From HXMU1420-2 sp034670145 (GTDB lineage Bacteria > Pseudomonadota > Alphaproteobacteria > Rhodobacterales > Rhodobacteraceae): 64,000 nt of DNA. Within the stretch, counting starts at the first letter, position 1. Each line of letters begins with the position of its first letter. The notes beneath the pieces were generated by a model, which made no database searches, was not told the DNA's origin, and saw only the letters and a list, made by a program, of their open reading frames with translations. The stretch lies in NCBI GenBank assembly GCA_034670145.1, contig JAXMOA010000002.1, positions 248,001 through 312,000 of the forward strand, written 5' to 3'. The position numbers and the translations under genes were made by a program. Of this stretch, positions 33,917 to 41,680 are shown piece after piece.

Positions 33917-34717
33917 TCAGGGATCTGGGGGGGCGGCAGGTGTTGGGATGGCGAGATAGGCCTGCGCCGGGATCGAGACGAGACCTTGCAGGTGCAAGGT
34001 GGCGCGGTCGGGGGCGGACAGCTGTAATATGGCGCGGCGCACGGCCTGGGCCAAGTGCTGGGCGTTCTGGCGGGGGCTGGTGATATAGGGCAGTCCCGGT
34101 GTCGGGGCGGTGCGGCCGATTTCACGCAGGGTGCGGGTGATCGGGTCGTGGGTCCGGAGCAGCGCCCAGGTGAGCGCGTCGATAGCGGCGAGGTCGGCCT
34201 GGCCCTGGGCCACGGCCCGGGCGGAGGCGGCATGGGCGCCGGTTTGCAGGTAGTGGCGGAAACGGGCCTGTTGGCCCAGGTGCGTCATGGGCGCGGCCCA
34301 GCCGGATTGCGACAGGGGCTCGTTGAAGGCAAAGGTGCCCTGGGCCAGATCCTCTGGCGTCTGGGCCGGGGTGTCGGCATGGGTGATGAAGACCGAGTTA
34401 TAGTGCCCCGGCGGGCAGTCCGGCAGGCCATAGTCCGGCGTGCCGATCAGCTGAACCTGACCGTGCAGGCGCGCGCGGTAGGGGTAGCCGCAGGTTTGGG
34501 CAAAGAGCAGATCGGGGGATTGCCAGACCTGCCAGGGGTCCGCATCGTGGGTGAGCTGCTGAGGCGCCTGTTTCAGTTGGGCGCGAATGGCCTGCCAGAA
34601 CCGGTTATTCGCGGGGCGCATCTGGGGCAGATCGTACATGCCCAGGGTGGCGAGGAGGCGGCCGGTTTGATGCCCGGAGGGGGGATCTGGCGGGGGATCG
34701 AGTGGTGGATTGCTCAC
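33917..34717 (-). CDS. PhnD-like (phosphonate/phosphite type) binding protein without a signal peptide
   Basis: The 266-residue product has the PhnD/PF12974-type periplasmic-binding fold: a start around LATLGMYDLPQMRPANNRFW, VWQSPDLLFAQTCGYPY, FITHADTPAQTPEDLAQGTFAFN, AVAQGQADLAAIDALTWAL and LPYITSP. Unusually it has no export signal. Its N-terminus is proline-rich and polar, so it should stay in the cytoplasm unless it starts later, and no start produces a signal. No ABC permease or ATPase for it is nearby. It overlaps the TerB-like gene by four bases, so it is translationally coupled to two TerB paralogues. The ligand is unknown. Confidence 0.75.
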   Translation of the reverse strand: MSNPPLDPPPDPPSGHQTGRLLATLGMYDLPQMRPANNRFWQAIRAQLKQAPQQLTHDADPWQVWQSPDLLFAQTCGYPYRARLHGQVQLIGTPDYGLPDCPPGHYNSVFITHADTPAQTPEDLAQGTFAFNEPLSQSGWAAPMTHLGQQARFRHYLQTGAHAASARAVAQGQADLAAIDALTWALLRTHDPITRTLREIGRTAPTPGLPYITSPRQNAQHLAQAVRRAILQLSAPDRATLHLQGLVSIPAQAYLAIPTPAAPPDP

Positions 34718-35175
34718 TCTGGAGGGGTCTGGGGCGGTGTTTTGGAATCGACCTGCTGGCGGGCGCGGTGGCTGTCGATGTCAGAGACGCCCAGCAGGCT
34801 GGCGATGAGGCGCATGAGGGCGTTTTCCTCTTGTGCGCGGCCGCCATCGGCAAGCACGACGGACCAGGCGGCGGTGACCACGGCGAGCCGGTCTTCGTAA
34901 TCGACCGCGTCCTTGATGGCGCGGGTGAAGCGGACGGTATCGGGGGCCTGGGATTCGAGGATTTCGCCCTCTTGGCGCAGCGCGGTCGCATCGGCAGGAG
35001 CCAGCGCGTAGCGGCTGACCAGGATGCGGTCAATCTGGCTGACTTCGGCGGCAGCGTAATCACCGTCCGAGCGGGCGATGCGGACCAGCAGCGCGGTCAG
35101 GGCCAGGCGGGCGTCCGGGGTTGGCAGGCGGTTGGGTACGGGCGCGGCGAGGCGGCGCAAGAGGTCAGTGAACAT
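34714..35175 (-). CDS. TerB-like protein, paralogue 2
   Basis: The 153-residue helical protein fits the TerB/DUF1332-like (tellurite resistance TerB) fold. It has LTALLVRIARSDGDYAAAEVSQIDRIL, with the acidic SDGDY loop, and a second repeat-like half ending VVLADGGRAQEENALMRLIASLLG, giving the two four-helix acidic loops expected for metal binding. The C-terminus after residue 140 is polar and probably disordered. It begins four bases after the stop of paralogue 1 and overlaps the PhnD-like gene by four bases. No other ter genes are near. The function is not established beyond the family. Confidence 0.75.
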   Translation of the reverse strand: MFTDLLRRLAAPVPNRLPTPDARLALTALLVRIARSDGDYAAAEVSQIDRILVSRYALAPADATALRQEGEILESQAPDTVRFTRAIKDAVDYEDRLAVVTAAWSVVLADGGRAQEENALMRLIASLLGVSDIDSHRARQQVDSKTPPQTPPE

Positions 35176-35178
35176 GTG

Positions 35179-35649
35179 TCAGCCTGCTCCCTGGCTGGAG
35201 GAATTCAGGCGGGCCTGCGCACGGGCGCGGGCGGTTTCGTTCTGGCTGCGCGACAGGCCCATGGCGAGGCGGGCCTCTTCGACGATGCGCAGTTCGTTTG
35301 CCTGTTGTTGCCCGTCGGCGAGCACGACCTGCCACAGGGCATCCAGAGCGGCGAGGCGCATTTCGATGCCGGTTGTGGTGCGGATCAGGCTGGCGAATGT
35401 ATCGGTTTCGGGCGCCGCGGCCTGAAGTTTTTCGCAGGTGGCGCGGATCTTGGCGGCCTCGATCGGGCTGTGTTGGAATTGCTGGGCCAGAATGCGGTCA
35501 ATCAGGCTGATTTCCTCGATCTGGTAGTCGCGGTCGGACTGGGCGACCCGCACCAGCAGCGCCCCCAGGGCAAGTTCGGCGTCCGGATCGGGCAGATCCG
35601 GTGCCGGGTTTTGGGCGCGGAAGGCCTGGAAGAGTTTGTTAAGCAACAT
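35179..35649 (-). CDS. TerB-like protein, paralogue 1
   Basis: The 156-residue product is clearly related to the next gene: ALGALLVRVAQSDRDYQIEEISLIDRIL matches the same first acidic loop (here SDRDY), and WQVVLADGQQQANELRIVEEARLAMGL the second. This suggests tandem duplication followed by divergence. The C-terminus is rich in Gln, Ala, Arg and Ser. It is the first gene of a three-gene operon with paralogue 2 and the PhnD-like protein. In known TerB proteins these loops bind calcium; that is not shown here. Confidence 0.75.
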   Translation of the reverse strand: MLLNKLFQAFRAQNPAPDLPDPDAELALGALLVRVAQSDRDYQIEEISLIDRILAQQFQHSPIEAAKIRATCEKLQAAAPETDTFASLIRTTTGIEMRLAALDALWQVVLADGQQQANELRIVEEARLAMGLSRSQNETARARAQARLNSSSQGAG

Positions 35650-35684
35650 GATGGGTCAAGTTTAACCGGGCTGGGGCGAGAGGG

Positions 35685-35978
35685 CTAGACGTCATAGCCT
35701 TCGACGATCACCAGGTCACCGACCGAGACATCGGTGCGCAGCGAAACGGCGTGTTTGTAGGCATCGCTGTCGTAGCAGGCGACGGCGGTTTCGTAGCTGT
35801 CGAATTCGATCACGACGGTGCGGGCTCTGACGGTGCCTTCGCGCACCTCTTGTTTGCCACCACGCACCACGAAGCGTGCGCCGTATTCGGCAAAGGCGAC
35901 TGCGTTGGCTTCTTTGTAGGCCTCGTAAGCCTGTGGATCGGAGACATCCACATGCGCGACCCAGTACCCTTTTGCCAT
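35685..35978 (-). CDS. DUF1330 family small protein
   Basis: The 97-residue protein fits the DUF1330 (dimeric ferredoxin-like barrel) family: it starts MAKGYWVAHVDVSDPQAYEAY, has the central GARFVVRGGKQEVREG and TVVIEFDSYETAVACYDSDAY, and ends DLVIVEGYDV. Such proteins form dimers with a cleft, and their function is generally unknown. The ATG at 35978 gives this full domain; an upstream in-frame start would add 23 residues with no similarity. It is on the same strand as pyrG, which lies upstream beyond a hairpin. Confidence 0.87.
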   Translation of the reverse strand: MAKGYWVAHVDVSDPQAYEAYKEANAVAFAEYGARFVVRGGKQEVREGTVRARTVVIEFDSYETAVACYDSDAYKHAVSLRTDVSVGDLVIVEGYDV

Positions 35979-36027
35979 TTCCAACACTCTCCCTTTTTTG
36001 TCGCGGTTTGACCGGCTTGCCGGTGTG

Positions 36028-36075
36028 TTTACCCCAAGACAGGCCAATTGTGCAGGCCTGTTGGGGTAAATTTTT
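36028..36075 (+). terminator. Terminator-like hairpin between pyrG and the DUF1330 gene (plus-strand orientation)
   Basis: TTTACCCCAA and CAGGCC (36028-36045, with a GA bulge) pair with GGCCTGTTGGGGTAAA (36055-36070) around a nine-base loop, followed by TTTTTG on the plus strand. That is the form of a strong intrinsic terminator for plus-strand RNA, yet both flanking genes are minus-strand. It could stop antisense RNA into pyrG, or act in the leader of the DUF1330 mRNA. Confidence 0.7.
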
Positions 36076-36154
36076 GTTCTGGGATCTCTACGGGGTCTCT
36101 ATGGGGCCGCGACGGGGCGGGAACCGGAGGCTGAACCGGGGATCACAGAGGTTT

Positions 36155-37798
36155 TCAAACCAGGCGCGATGTTTCTTTCGCGGCGCGGATGAAGTCGGCA
36201 AAGAGCGGGTGCGGGTCGAAGGGTTTGGATTTCAGCTCTGGGTGGAACTGAACCCCGATGAACCAGGGGTGGTCCTCCCACTCGATGATCTCGGGCAGGC
36301 GGCCATCGGGGGACATGCCGGTGAATTTCAGCCCGACGCTTTCCAGTTGTTCGCGGTATTTGATGTCGACCTCGTAGCGGTGGCGGTGGCGTTCCTCGAT
36401 GGAGGTGGAGCCATAGACCTGGGCCACGCGGGAGCCATCGGTGAGCTGGGCGTCATAAGCGCCGAGGCGCATTGTGCCGCCCTTGGCGTCATCGGCCTTG
36501 CGCGTCACCTTGTAGTTGCCCTGAACCCATTCCTTGAGGTGGTAGACCACAGGTTCGAAGCGTCTGTCGCCTCTTTCGTGGTCGAATTCTTCGGAGCCCG
36601 CCTTGGTCACGCCAGCGACGTTGCGGGCGGCTTCGATGACGGCCATTTGCATGCCCAGGCAGATGCCAAGGTAGGGGACCTTGTGTTCGCGGGCGAATTG
36701 GGCGGCTTTGATCTTGCCCTCGGTGCCGCGTTCGCCAAAGCCGCCGGGGATCAGGATGGCGTGGAAGCCCTGGAGATAGGAGGCCGGGTCTTCGCGGTCG
36801 AAGGTTTCGGCGTCGATCCATTCGGCGCGGACCTTGACGCGGTTGTGCATGCCGCCGTGGGTCAGGGCCTCGGCAATGGATTTATAGGCGTCTTCGAGCT
36901 GGGTGTATTTGCCGACGATGGCGACTTTGACTTCGCCTTCGGCGTTGTAGATGCGGTCTGCGACATCTTCCCATTTGCGCAGGTCCGGGCGGGGCGCTGG
37001 AGAGATCTGGAAGGCGTCGAGCACGGCCTGGTCGAGCCCTTCGCGGTGATAGGCGAGGGGGGCTTCGTAGATGGATTTGAGATCCATGGCCGCGATGACG
37101 GAATCGGGACGGACGTTGCAGAACAGGGCCAGTTTGTCGCGTTCTTTTGGCGGGATCGGGCGTTCGGAGCGGCACACGAGGATATCGGGTGCGATGCCGA
37201 TGGCGCGCAGTTCCTTGACGGAATGCTGAGTCGGTTTTGTTTTCAGTTCGCCCGAGGCTGCGATGTAGGGCAGCAACGTCAGGTGCATGAAGATGCATTG
37301 CCCGCGCGGTTTGTCCTGGCTGAACTGGCGGATGGCTTCGAAGAAGGGCAGGCCCTCGATGTCGCCGACGGTGCCGCCGATTTCGCAGAGCATGAAGTCG
37401 ACTTCGTCTTCGCCGATGGCGATGAAGTCTTTGATCTGGTCGGTGACGTGGGGGATGACCTGAATGGTTTTGCCCAGATAGTCGCCGCGGCGTTCCTTTT
37501 CGAGCACGGTGGAATAGATCCGCCCCGAGCTGACGCTGTCGGTTTTGCGGGCGGCGACGCCGGTGAAGCGTTCGTAGTGGCCCAGGTCCAGGTCGGTTTC
37601 GGCGCCGTCATCGGTGACGAAGACTTCGCCATGTTCGAAGGGCGACATGGTGCCGGGATCGACGTTGAGATAGGGGTCGAGTTTGCGCAAGCGGACCGAA
37701 AAGCCACGCGATTGCAGCAGGGCGCCGAGGGCGGCAGAGGCGAGGCCTTTGCCCAGAGAGGAGACGACGCCGCCTGTGATGAAAACAAATCGAGCCAT
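36155..37798 (-). CDS. pyrG: CTP synthase (glutamine-hydrolysing)
   Basis: PyrG aminates UTP to CTP using glutamine. The 547-residue protein has the N-terminal synthetase domain with FITGGVVSSLGKGLASA, the CTP-feedback region containing GTMSPFEHGEVFVTDDGAE, and the C-terminal class I glutamine amidotransferase with IPGGFGERGTEGKI, nucleophile LGICLGMQ and the catalytic HPE in FHPELKS. Length and order are typical. It starts with ATG at 37798, 190 bp after the secG stop on the same strand; that gap contains a small perfect hairpin. Confidence 0.97.
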   Translation of the reverse strand: MARFVFITGGVVSSLGKGLASAALGALLQSRGFSVRLRKLDPYLNVDPGTMSPFEHGEVFVTDDGAETDLDLGHYERFTGVAARKTDSVSSGRIYSTVLEKERRGDYLGKTIQVIPHVTDQIKDFIAIGEDEVDFMLCEIGGTVGDIEGLPFFEAIRQFSQDKPRGQCIFMHLTLLPYIAASGELKTKPTQHSVKELRAIGIAPDILVCRSERPIPPKERDKLALFCNVRPDSVIAAMDLKSIYEAPLAYHREGLDQAVLDAFQISPAPRPDLRKWEDVADRIYNAEGEVKVAIVGKYTQLEDAYKSIAEALTHGGMHNRVKVRAEWIDAETFDREDPASYLQGFHAILIPGGFGERGTEGKIKAAQFAREHKVPYLGICLGMQMAVIEAARNVAGVTKAGSEEFDHERGDRRFEPVVYHLKEWVQGNYKVTRKADDAKGGTMRLGAYDAQLTDGSRVAQVYGSTSIEERHRHRYEVDIKYREQLESVGLKFTGMSPDGRLPEIIEWEDHPWFIGVQFHPELKSKPFDPHPLFADFIRAAKETSRLV

Positions 37799-37923
37799 TT
37801 GGGTGGCGGTCCCCCGTGAAATTCAGTCCAAATTGGGTGAGTCCAGACGAGCAGGAATCAGTTCAGATTCGCCTGCACCACGGGACTTCGATGGTAAAGC
37901 AAACCTGTGGCCGGGGCAAGGGG

Positions 37924-37944
37924 GACGCAACATTGTGTTGCGTC
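37924..37944. other. Perfect 9-bp-stem hairpin between secG and pyrG
   Basis: GACGCAACA (37924-37932) and TGTTGCGTC (37936-37944) are perfect inverted repeats around a three-base spacer. No T run follows on either strand. It may be an operator, an mRNA hairpin in the secG 3' or pyrG 5' region, or a weak terminator. Confidence 0.55.
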
Positions 37945-37988
37945 TATCCGATGCCGGCCAAGGTATTGTGCCAAGCTGTTGTAGCTGT

Positions 37989-38354
37989 TTAGTCGGCCCG
38001 TGGGAGGGGTGCGTCGGCGCCGGGTGTTGGCGGCAGCAGATCTTCGCCCAGGGGCAATTGATTTGCGTCGCCGTCCTGCGCCGGTGCTTCGGGTGCGGAG
38101 GTGCCAAGGCGGTCGATCACCGAGCTGCCGGCCGATTTTTCGGCGGCGATGATGGTGAGCGTGATCGAGGTGCAGATGAAGGCTGCGGCCAGGATCCAGG
38201 TGACTTTGCCCAGTGCTGTGGCTGCGGCACGGCCGGAAACGGCGCCGCCGCCCGACCCCATGCCGAGACCGCCGCCTTCGGACCGCTGCATCAAAACGAT
38301 GGCGATGAGGCCGAGGGCCAGGAACAGGTGGATGATGAGGACGACGTTTTCCAT
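37989..38354 (-). CDS. secG: Preprotein translocase subunit SecG
   Basis: SecG is the small subunit that helps the SecYEG channel cycle during protein export. The 121-residue product has two membrane helices (about 4-21 and 48-70) joined by the conserved glycine-rich loop VLMQRSEGGGLGMGSGGG, which is diagnostic. A polar, acidic proline-rich C-terminus follows, as in alphaproteobacterial SecG. The ATG at 38354 gives the normal N-terminus (MENVVLIIHLFLALGLI); the longer frame upstream lacks similarity. It is divergent from the nitrile hydratase operon across 109 bp. Confidence 0.95.
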   Translation of the reverse strand: MENVVLIIHLFLALGLIAIVLMQRSEGGGLGMGSGGGAVSGRAAATALGKVTWILAAAFICTSITLTIIAAEKSAGSSVIDRLGTSAPEAPAQDGDANQLPLGEDLLPPTPGADAPLPRAD

Positions 38355-38463
38355 GGAGACCCGGGTATTGCTGTACCGGGCGCTATGTAGGGATAATTGC
38401 GCCCGGGGGCAAGGCGAGAAGTTGAGACTGGACAGGGGGTCGCGGGGGGCGCATTTTGGGACC

Positions 38464-39180
38464 ATGCCTCATGACAGTTCCAACCCCCCGCAAAATGGCC
38501 TTTCTGATCATGCTCATGATCATGGGCCGGATCATTCACATGACCATTCTCACGACCATTCCCACGGTCATTCTCACGGTCATTCTCATGCGCATGCGGT
38601 ATTGCCGCCTGACCCTGCGTTACGTGTGAAAGCGTTGGAGACGATTCTGGCGCGCAAGGGGTTGATTGATCCGGCGGCGTTGGATGCGATCATTGATACC
38701 TATGAAAACAAGATCGGGCCGCGCAATGGGGCTGAGGTGGTGGCGCGGGCCTGGAGTGATCCCGGGTTTCTGGCGGCGCTGCGCGAGGATGCCACCGCAA
38801 TGGTGCGCGAGATGGGGTTCTATGGGCGTCAGGGCGAACATATGGTGGCTGTAGAGAACACGCCGGAGCGCCACAACATGGTCGTTTGCACGCTGTGCTC
38901 CTGCTATCCCTGGCCGCTGTTGGGGATTCCGCCGGCTTGGTACAAATCGGATGCGTATCGCGCCCGGGCGGTGCGGGAACCGCGTCAGGTGCTGGCCGAG
39001 TTCGGGGTGCATTTGCCGAAAGAGACGGCTGTGCGGGTTTGGGATTCGACTGCGGAGATGCGCTATCTGGTGATTCCGATGCGGCCTGCGGGCAGTGAGG
39101 GGATGGGGCTGGAGGCGCTGGCGGATCTGGTGACGCGCGACAGTATGGTGGGCACGGGTCTGGCGAGGGCGGTGACATGA
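38464..39180 (+). CDS. nthA: Cobalt-type nitrile hydratase alpha subunit with His-rich N-terminal tail
   Basis: Nitrile hydratase converts nitriles to amides using a non-corrin metal in the alpha subunit. The 238-residue product carries the metal claw VCTLCSCYPW (Cys142, Cys145, Cys147); threonine after the first cysteine is characteristic of cobalt enzymes. The rest (RKGLIDPAALDAIIDTYENK, GPRNGAEVVARAW) fits the family. Residues 16-44 form a dense His-rich tail with 14 histidines in HDHS/HGHS repeats, resembling tails of metallochaperones. The ATG at 38464 lies before this tail and has no strong ribosome-binding site. It overlaps nthB by four bases. Confidence 0.93.
   Translation: MPHDSSNPPQNGLSDHAHDHGPDHSHDHSHDHSHGHSHGHSHAHAVLPPDPALRVKALETILARKGLIDPAALDAIIDTYENKIGPRNGAEVVARAWSDPGFLAALREDATAMVREMGFYGRQGEHMVAVENTPERHNMVVCTLCSCYPWPLLGIPPAWYKSDAYRARAVREPRQVLAEFGVHLPKETAVRVWDSTAEMRYLVIPMRPAGSEGMGLEALADLVTRDSMVGTGLARAVT
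38509..38595 (+). repeat. 12-bp tandem repeats encoding the nthA His-rich tail
   Basis: The stretch contains several in-frame near-copies of a CATTCTCACGGT/CATTCTCACGAC type unit, encoding HSHG and HSHD repeats. Copy-number change would keep the frame and alter the number of metal-binding histidines. Confidence 0.8.
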
Positions 39181-39872
39181 GCCGGGTCCATGACATGGGC
39201 GGGCGGTTTGGTGATGGTCCGGTCACGCCCGATGCAGAAGACGAGCCAATATTTGCTACGGATTGGCATGGGCGGGCTTTGGCCGTGACGCTGGCCTGCG
39301 GGGCGTTGGGGCAGTGGAATCTGGACATGTCGCGTCACGAACGCGAGCGGTTGTCGCCCAAGGATTACATGCGGTTCAGCTATTATGAAAAGTGGATGGC
39401 TGGTCTGGCGGATCTGCTGGTGGAGACGGGTGTGCTGGATGTGGCGGACCTGAGCAGTGCTGACGCAGCGGGCGCGGCGCAGGCGGATGGTTCGCATCCG
39501 CTGGCGTCACGGGCCATGGCGGCGGCGGCGGTGCCCGGGGTGCTGGCGCGGGGTGGCCCCTCGGCGCGGGACAGCGATGTGGTGGCGCATTTTGAGCCGG
39601 GGCAGGCGGTGCGCACGCGGCCACGGTCCGAGAGCGATCTGGTTGCCGGAGGGCATACGCGCCTGCCCAATTATGCCGCCGGTGCGGTGGGGCGGGTTTT
39701 GCGCTTGCAGGGGGCGCATGTTTTGCCTGACAGCAATGCGCATGGTTTGGGCGAGGCGGCAGAGCCGCTGTATGCGGTGGTCTTTGCGGCCTCTGAGTTA
39801 TGGCAGGCGCCAGAGCATCCCCGCGATGAGGTGGTGCTGGATCTGTGGCAAAGCTATCTGGAGCCCGCATGA
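39177..39872 (+). CDS. nthB: Nitrile hydratase beta subunit
   Basis: The 231-residue product has the beta-subunit start MSRVHDMGGRFGDGPV, then DWHGRALAVTLACGALGQWNLDMSRH, SYYEKWMAGLADLLVETG and the C-terminal SH3-like domain with TRLPNYAAGAVGRVLRLQGAHVLPD split by short loops, ending LYAVVFAASELW. These features pair it with the preceding alpha subunit as an alpha-beta heterodimer. Start and stop overlap its neighbours by four bases (ATGA) on both sides, showing a tightly coupled three-gene operon. Confidence 0.95.
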   Translation: MSRVHDMGGRFGDGPVTPDAEDEPIFATDWHGRALAVTLACGALGQWNLDMSRHERERLSPKDYMRFSYYEKWMAGLADLLVETGVLDVADLSSADAAGAAQADGSHPLASRAMAAAAVPGVLARGGPSARDSDVVAHFEPGQAVRTRPRSESDLVAGGHTRLPNYAAGAVGRVLRLQGAHVLPDSNAHGLGEAAEPLYAVVFAASELWQAPEHPRDEVVLDLWQSYLEPA

Positions 39873-40198
39873 CCCAGCCGCCGGAACCTGTATTCGAGGC
39901 CCCCTGGCATGCGCAGGTTTTTGCGCTGACCGTGCATCTGAATGAAACCGGGGCTTTTGCCTGGCCGGATTGGGCCGAGCGGTTTGGGGCGACCTTGCGC
40001 CGGCATGGGCTGGAAAAGGAGCTGAACGGCGGCAGCGATTATTTTGACGCCTGGCTGGAGACGCTGGAGGCGTTTCTGGCGGAGGTCGACATGGCGCAGG
40101 CACCAGAGGCCGCGGCAGTGAAGGCGGCCTGGGAGCAGGCCTATCTGCGCACGCCCCATGGTGCGCCGGTGTCACTGGAGGAGGACGGCGCGGTCTGA
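39869..40198 (+). CDS. Nitrile hydratase accessory/activator protein (P14K/NhlE-like)
   Basis: The 109-residue protein resembles the N-terminal half of the beta subunit and the small activators that help cobalt insertion. Recognisable segments are FEAPWHAQVFALTVHLNETGAFAWPDWAERFG and DYFDAWLETLEAFLAE. By analogy it holds the alpha subunit and mediates subunit swapping so that metallated alpha enters the holoenzyme. The ATG at 39869 overlaps the nthB stop by four bases. It closes the operon. Its 3' end faces the convergent thioesterase-like gene, with a 38-bp gap. Confidence 0.9.
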   Translation: MTQPPEPVFEAPWHAQVFALTVHLNETGAFAWPDWAERFGATLRRHGLEKELNGGSDYFDAWLETLEAFLAEVDMAQAPEAAAVKAAWEQAYLRTPHGAPVSLEEDGAV

Positions 40199-40236
40199 GG
40201 GGCTGGCGCGTGCTGTTGAAGGTTCAGCCAGAGATT

Positions 40237-41052
40237 TCAGACAAAGACGATGACGGATTGCATGCCGTCCGCGACCAGCCGTCCGTCGGTGCTCCACATG
40301 CGCATGGATTGGCTGGAATAGCCGTTTGAGGCGGCGGTGAGCGTGGATTCGACCTGCCACCAGCCGTCGCGGGTGGTCAGATCGGGATCGATTCGGTTGA
40401 AGATCCATTTCACAGAGCTGTTTGGCCCCAGGCGTTTGAAGAGCGGGAAGACGGCGGGGGGCAGGATGTCTCCGAGGCAGATCTGGGAGAGGACGCCGCC
40501 GCGCGAGGCCGGGTCCTTGAGGCGGGCCCAGCCGCGCAGGTAGCCACGGGTGGCACCCATGCCGGGCAGGCCGCCTTCGATCAGGTGCAGGTCGAAATTG
40601 GTGTGAAAACCCGGGGCGACCGATTGGGCCGCTGCGGGGATGAGGGGCTGGGTGTCTTCGGGGGCTGGCGCGTCGGGGGCCGGGCAGGGCACGGAAATGT
40701 CGCTGGTGAGCGATTGGCCGAAAGAGAAATTGCCGGTGCCCACGGTTTGATCGCCGATTTTGGCCCTGGCCTCGATCGTGGTCATGTTGCGCCCCTGGCG
40801 CAGGATCGCGCCGGTATAGGTGGCCGGTTCGGACACGGGGCCGGTGAAGTCGATCAGGGCAGAGCGCAGCGGGGGCAGTTCGACCTCTGCGGCGGCGGCT
40901 GCGTCCTGGGCGGCCTTGAGCAGCAGCGCGGAGGTCAGCCCGCCATAGCTGGTGCGCCCCTGGGTCCAGTTTGACGCGAGCGGCGCGGTGAAGCCGCCCT
41001 GTTCTGCCGGGGTGGTTGCGTCGAGGATCTGGGCGAAGCTGTAGTGGCTCAT
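40237..41052 (-). CDS. Acyl-CoA thioesterase-like protein (double hot-dog fold)
   Basis: The 271-residue protein has the TesB-like/thioesterase-family layout: an N-terminal hot-dog with FTAPLASNWTQGRTSYGGLTSALLLKAAQ, a middle segment around LIDFTGPVSEPATYTGAILRQGRNM, and a second hot-dog at WQVESTLTAASNGYSSQSMRMWSTDGRLVADGMQSV. The final DGRLVADG block is typical. Likely role is hydrolysis of an acyl-CoA. The ATG at 41052 was preferred; a start 20 codons upstream adds only a proline-rich leader. It is convergent with the nitrile hydratase operon. Confidence 0.82.
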   Translation of the reverse strand: MSHYSFAQILDATTPAEQGGFTAPLASNWTQGRTSYGGLTSALLLKAAQDAAAAAEVELPPLRSALIDFTGPVSEPATYTGAILRQGRNMTTIEARAKIGDQTVGTGNFSFGQSLTSDISVPCPAPDAPAPEDTQPLIPAAAQSVAPGFHTNFDLHLIEGGLPGMGATRGYLRGWARLKDPASRGGVLSQICLGDILPPAVFPLFKRLGPNSSVKWIFNRIDPDLTTRDGWWQVESTLTAASNGYSSQSMRMWSTDGRLVADGMQSVIVFV

Positions 41053-41138
41053 GGCTGGGCTCGGGTTATGTTGCGGTTGCAGCCAGGTTAGCGGGTATGG
41101 CGGCGGGCGCATCTGTGACGCTTGGTCAGAGCGCAGAA

Positions 41139-41534
41139 TCAGTCATCCACATCGTCGATATCCGCCTGACCGCTGAGCGCGCGGCGGACGTGGCTCCAGC
41201 TGAGGCCGACGCCGAGCACGATGCTGAGGGCGAATATGCCAAGCCAGACGTTGATGTCCTGATTCTCCAGCGAGAGCAGCCCGAGGTCGTAGAGCACCCA
41301 GAGCAGCGTGCCGACGACTGCCAGCACCAGCATCATGCCGAATCCTCCGATCGAGCGGAGCGTGGCGCGGGTGTAGATGATGTAGCCGATCAGCAGCAGC
41401 AGCCCGCTGAAAACAACGATGGACAGGCGGTCTGTGTAATGGGTCAGAGACCAGCGCACATAGTTCCACTGGGTCGGATTATAGGTGACCGCCAACAGGA
41501 TGAATGCAAAGAACCAGCGTATCAGCACGCCCAT
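41139..41534 (-). CDS. Small four-helix membrane protein (DUF6524-like)
   Basis: The 131-residue product has four predicted membrane helices: FFAFILLAVTY, LSIVVFSGLLLLIGYIIY, GFGMMLVLAVVGTLLWVLY and VWLGIFALSIVLGVGLSW. It ends in an acidic tail (DIDDVDD). The N-terminal segment with YNPTQWNYVRW is characteristic of a family I recall as DUF6524; the assignment is tentative. The ATG at 41534 was taken, a TTG two codons earlier being possible. It is divergent from purA across 146 bp. Confidence 0.7.
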   Translation of the reverse strand: MGVLIRWFFAFILLAVTYNPTQWNYVRWSLTHYTDRLSIVVFSGLLLLIGYIIYTRATLRSIGGFGMMLVLAVVGTLLWVLYDLGLLSLENQDINVWLGIFALSIVLGVGLSWSHVRRALSGQADIDDVDD

Positions 41535-41680
41535 GACCAAGATGCCTCGATTTTTGCGTGCAAAATCGCGGAATCAGGCGGGGCTGTCCAGCCCTGCGTC
41601 ATTGCATCCGGATTTAATCGTTTCCCTGTTGCACTGGCCCCGTTATACCGGCGCGGGTTTTCTGTCCGGAGGGTACAGCA

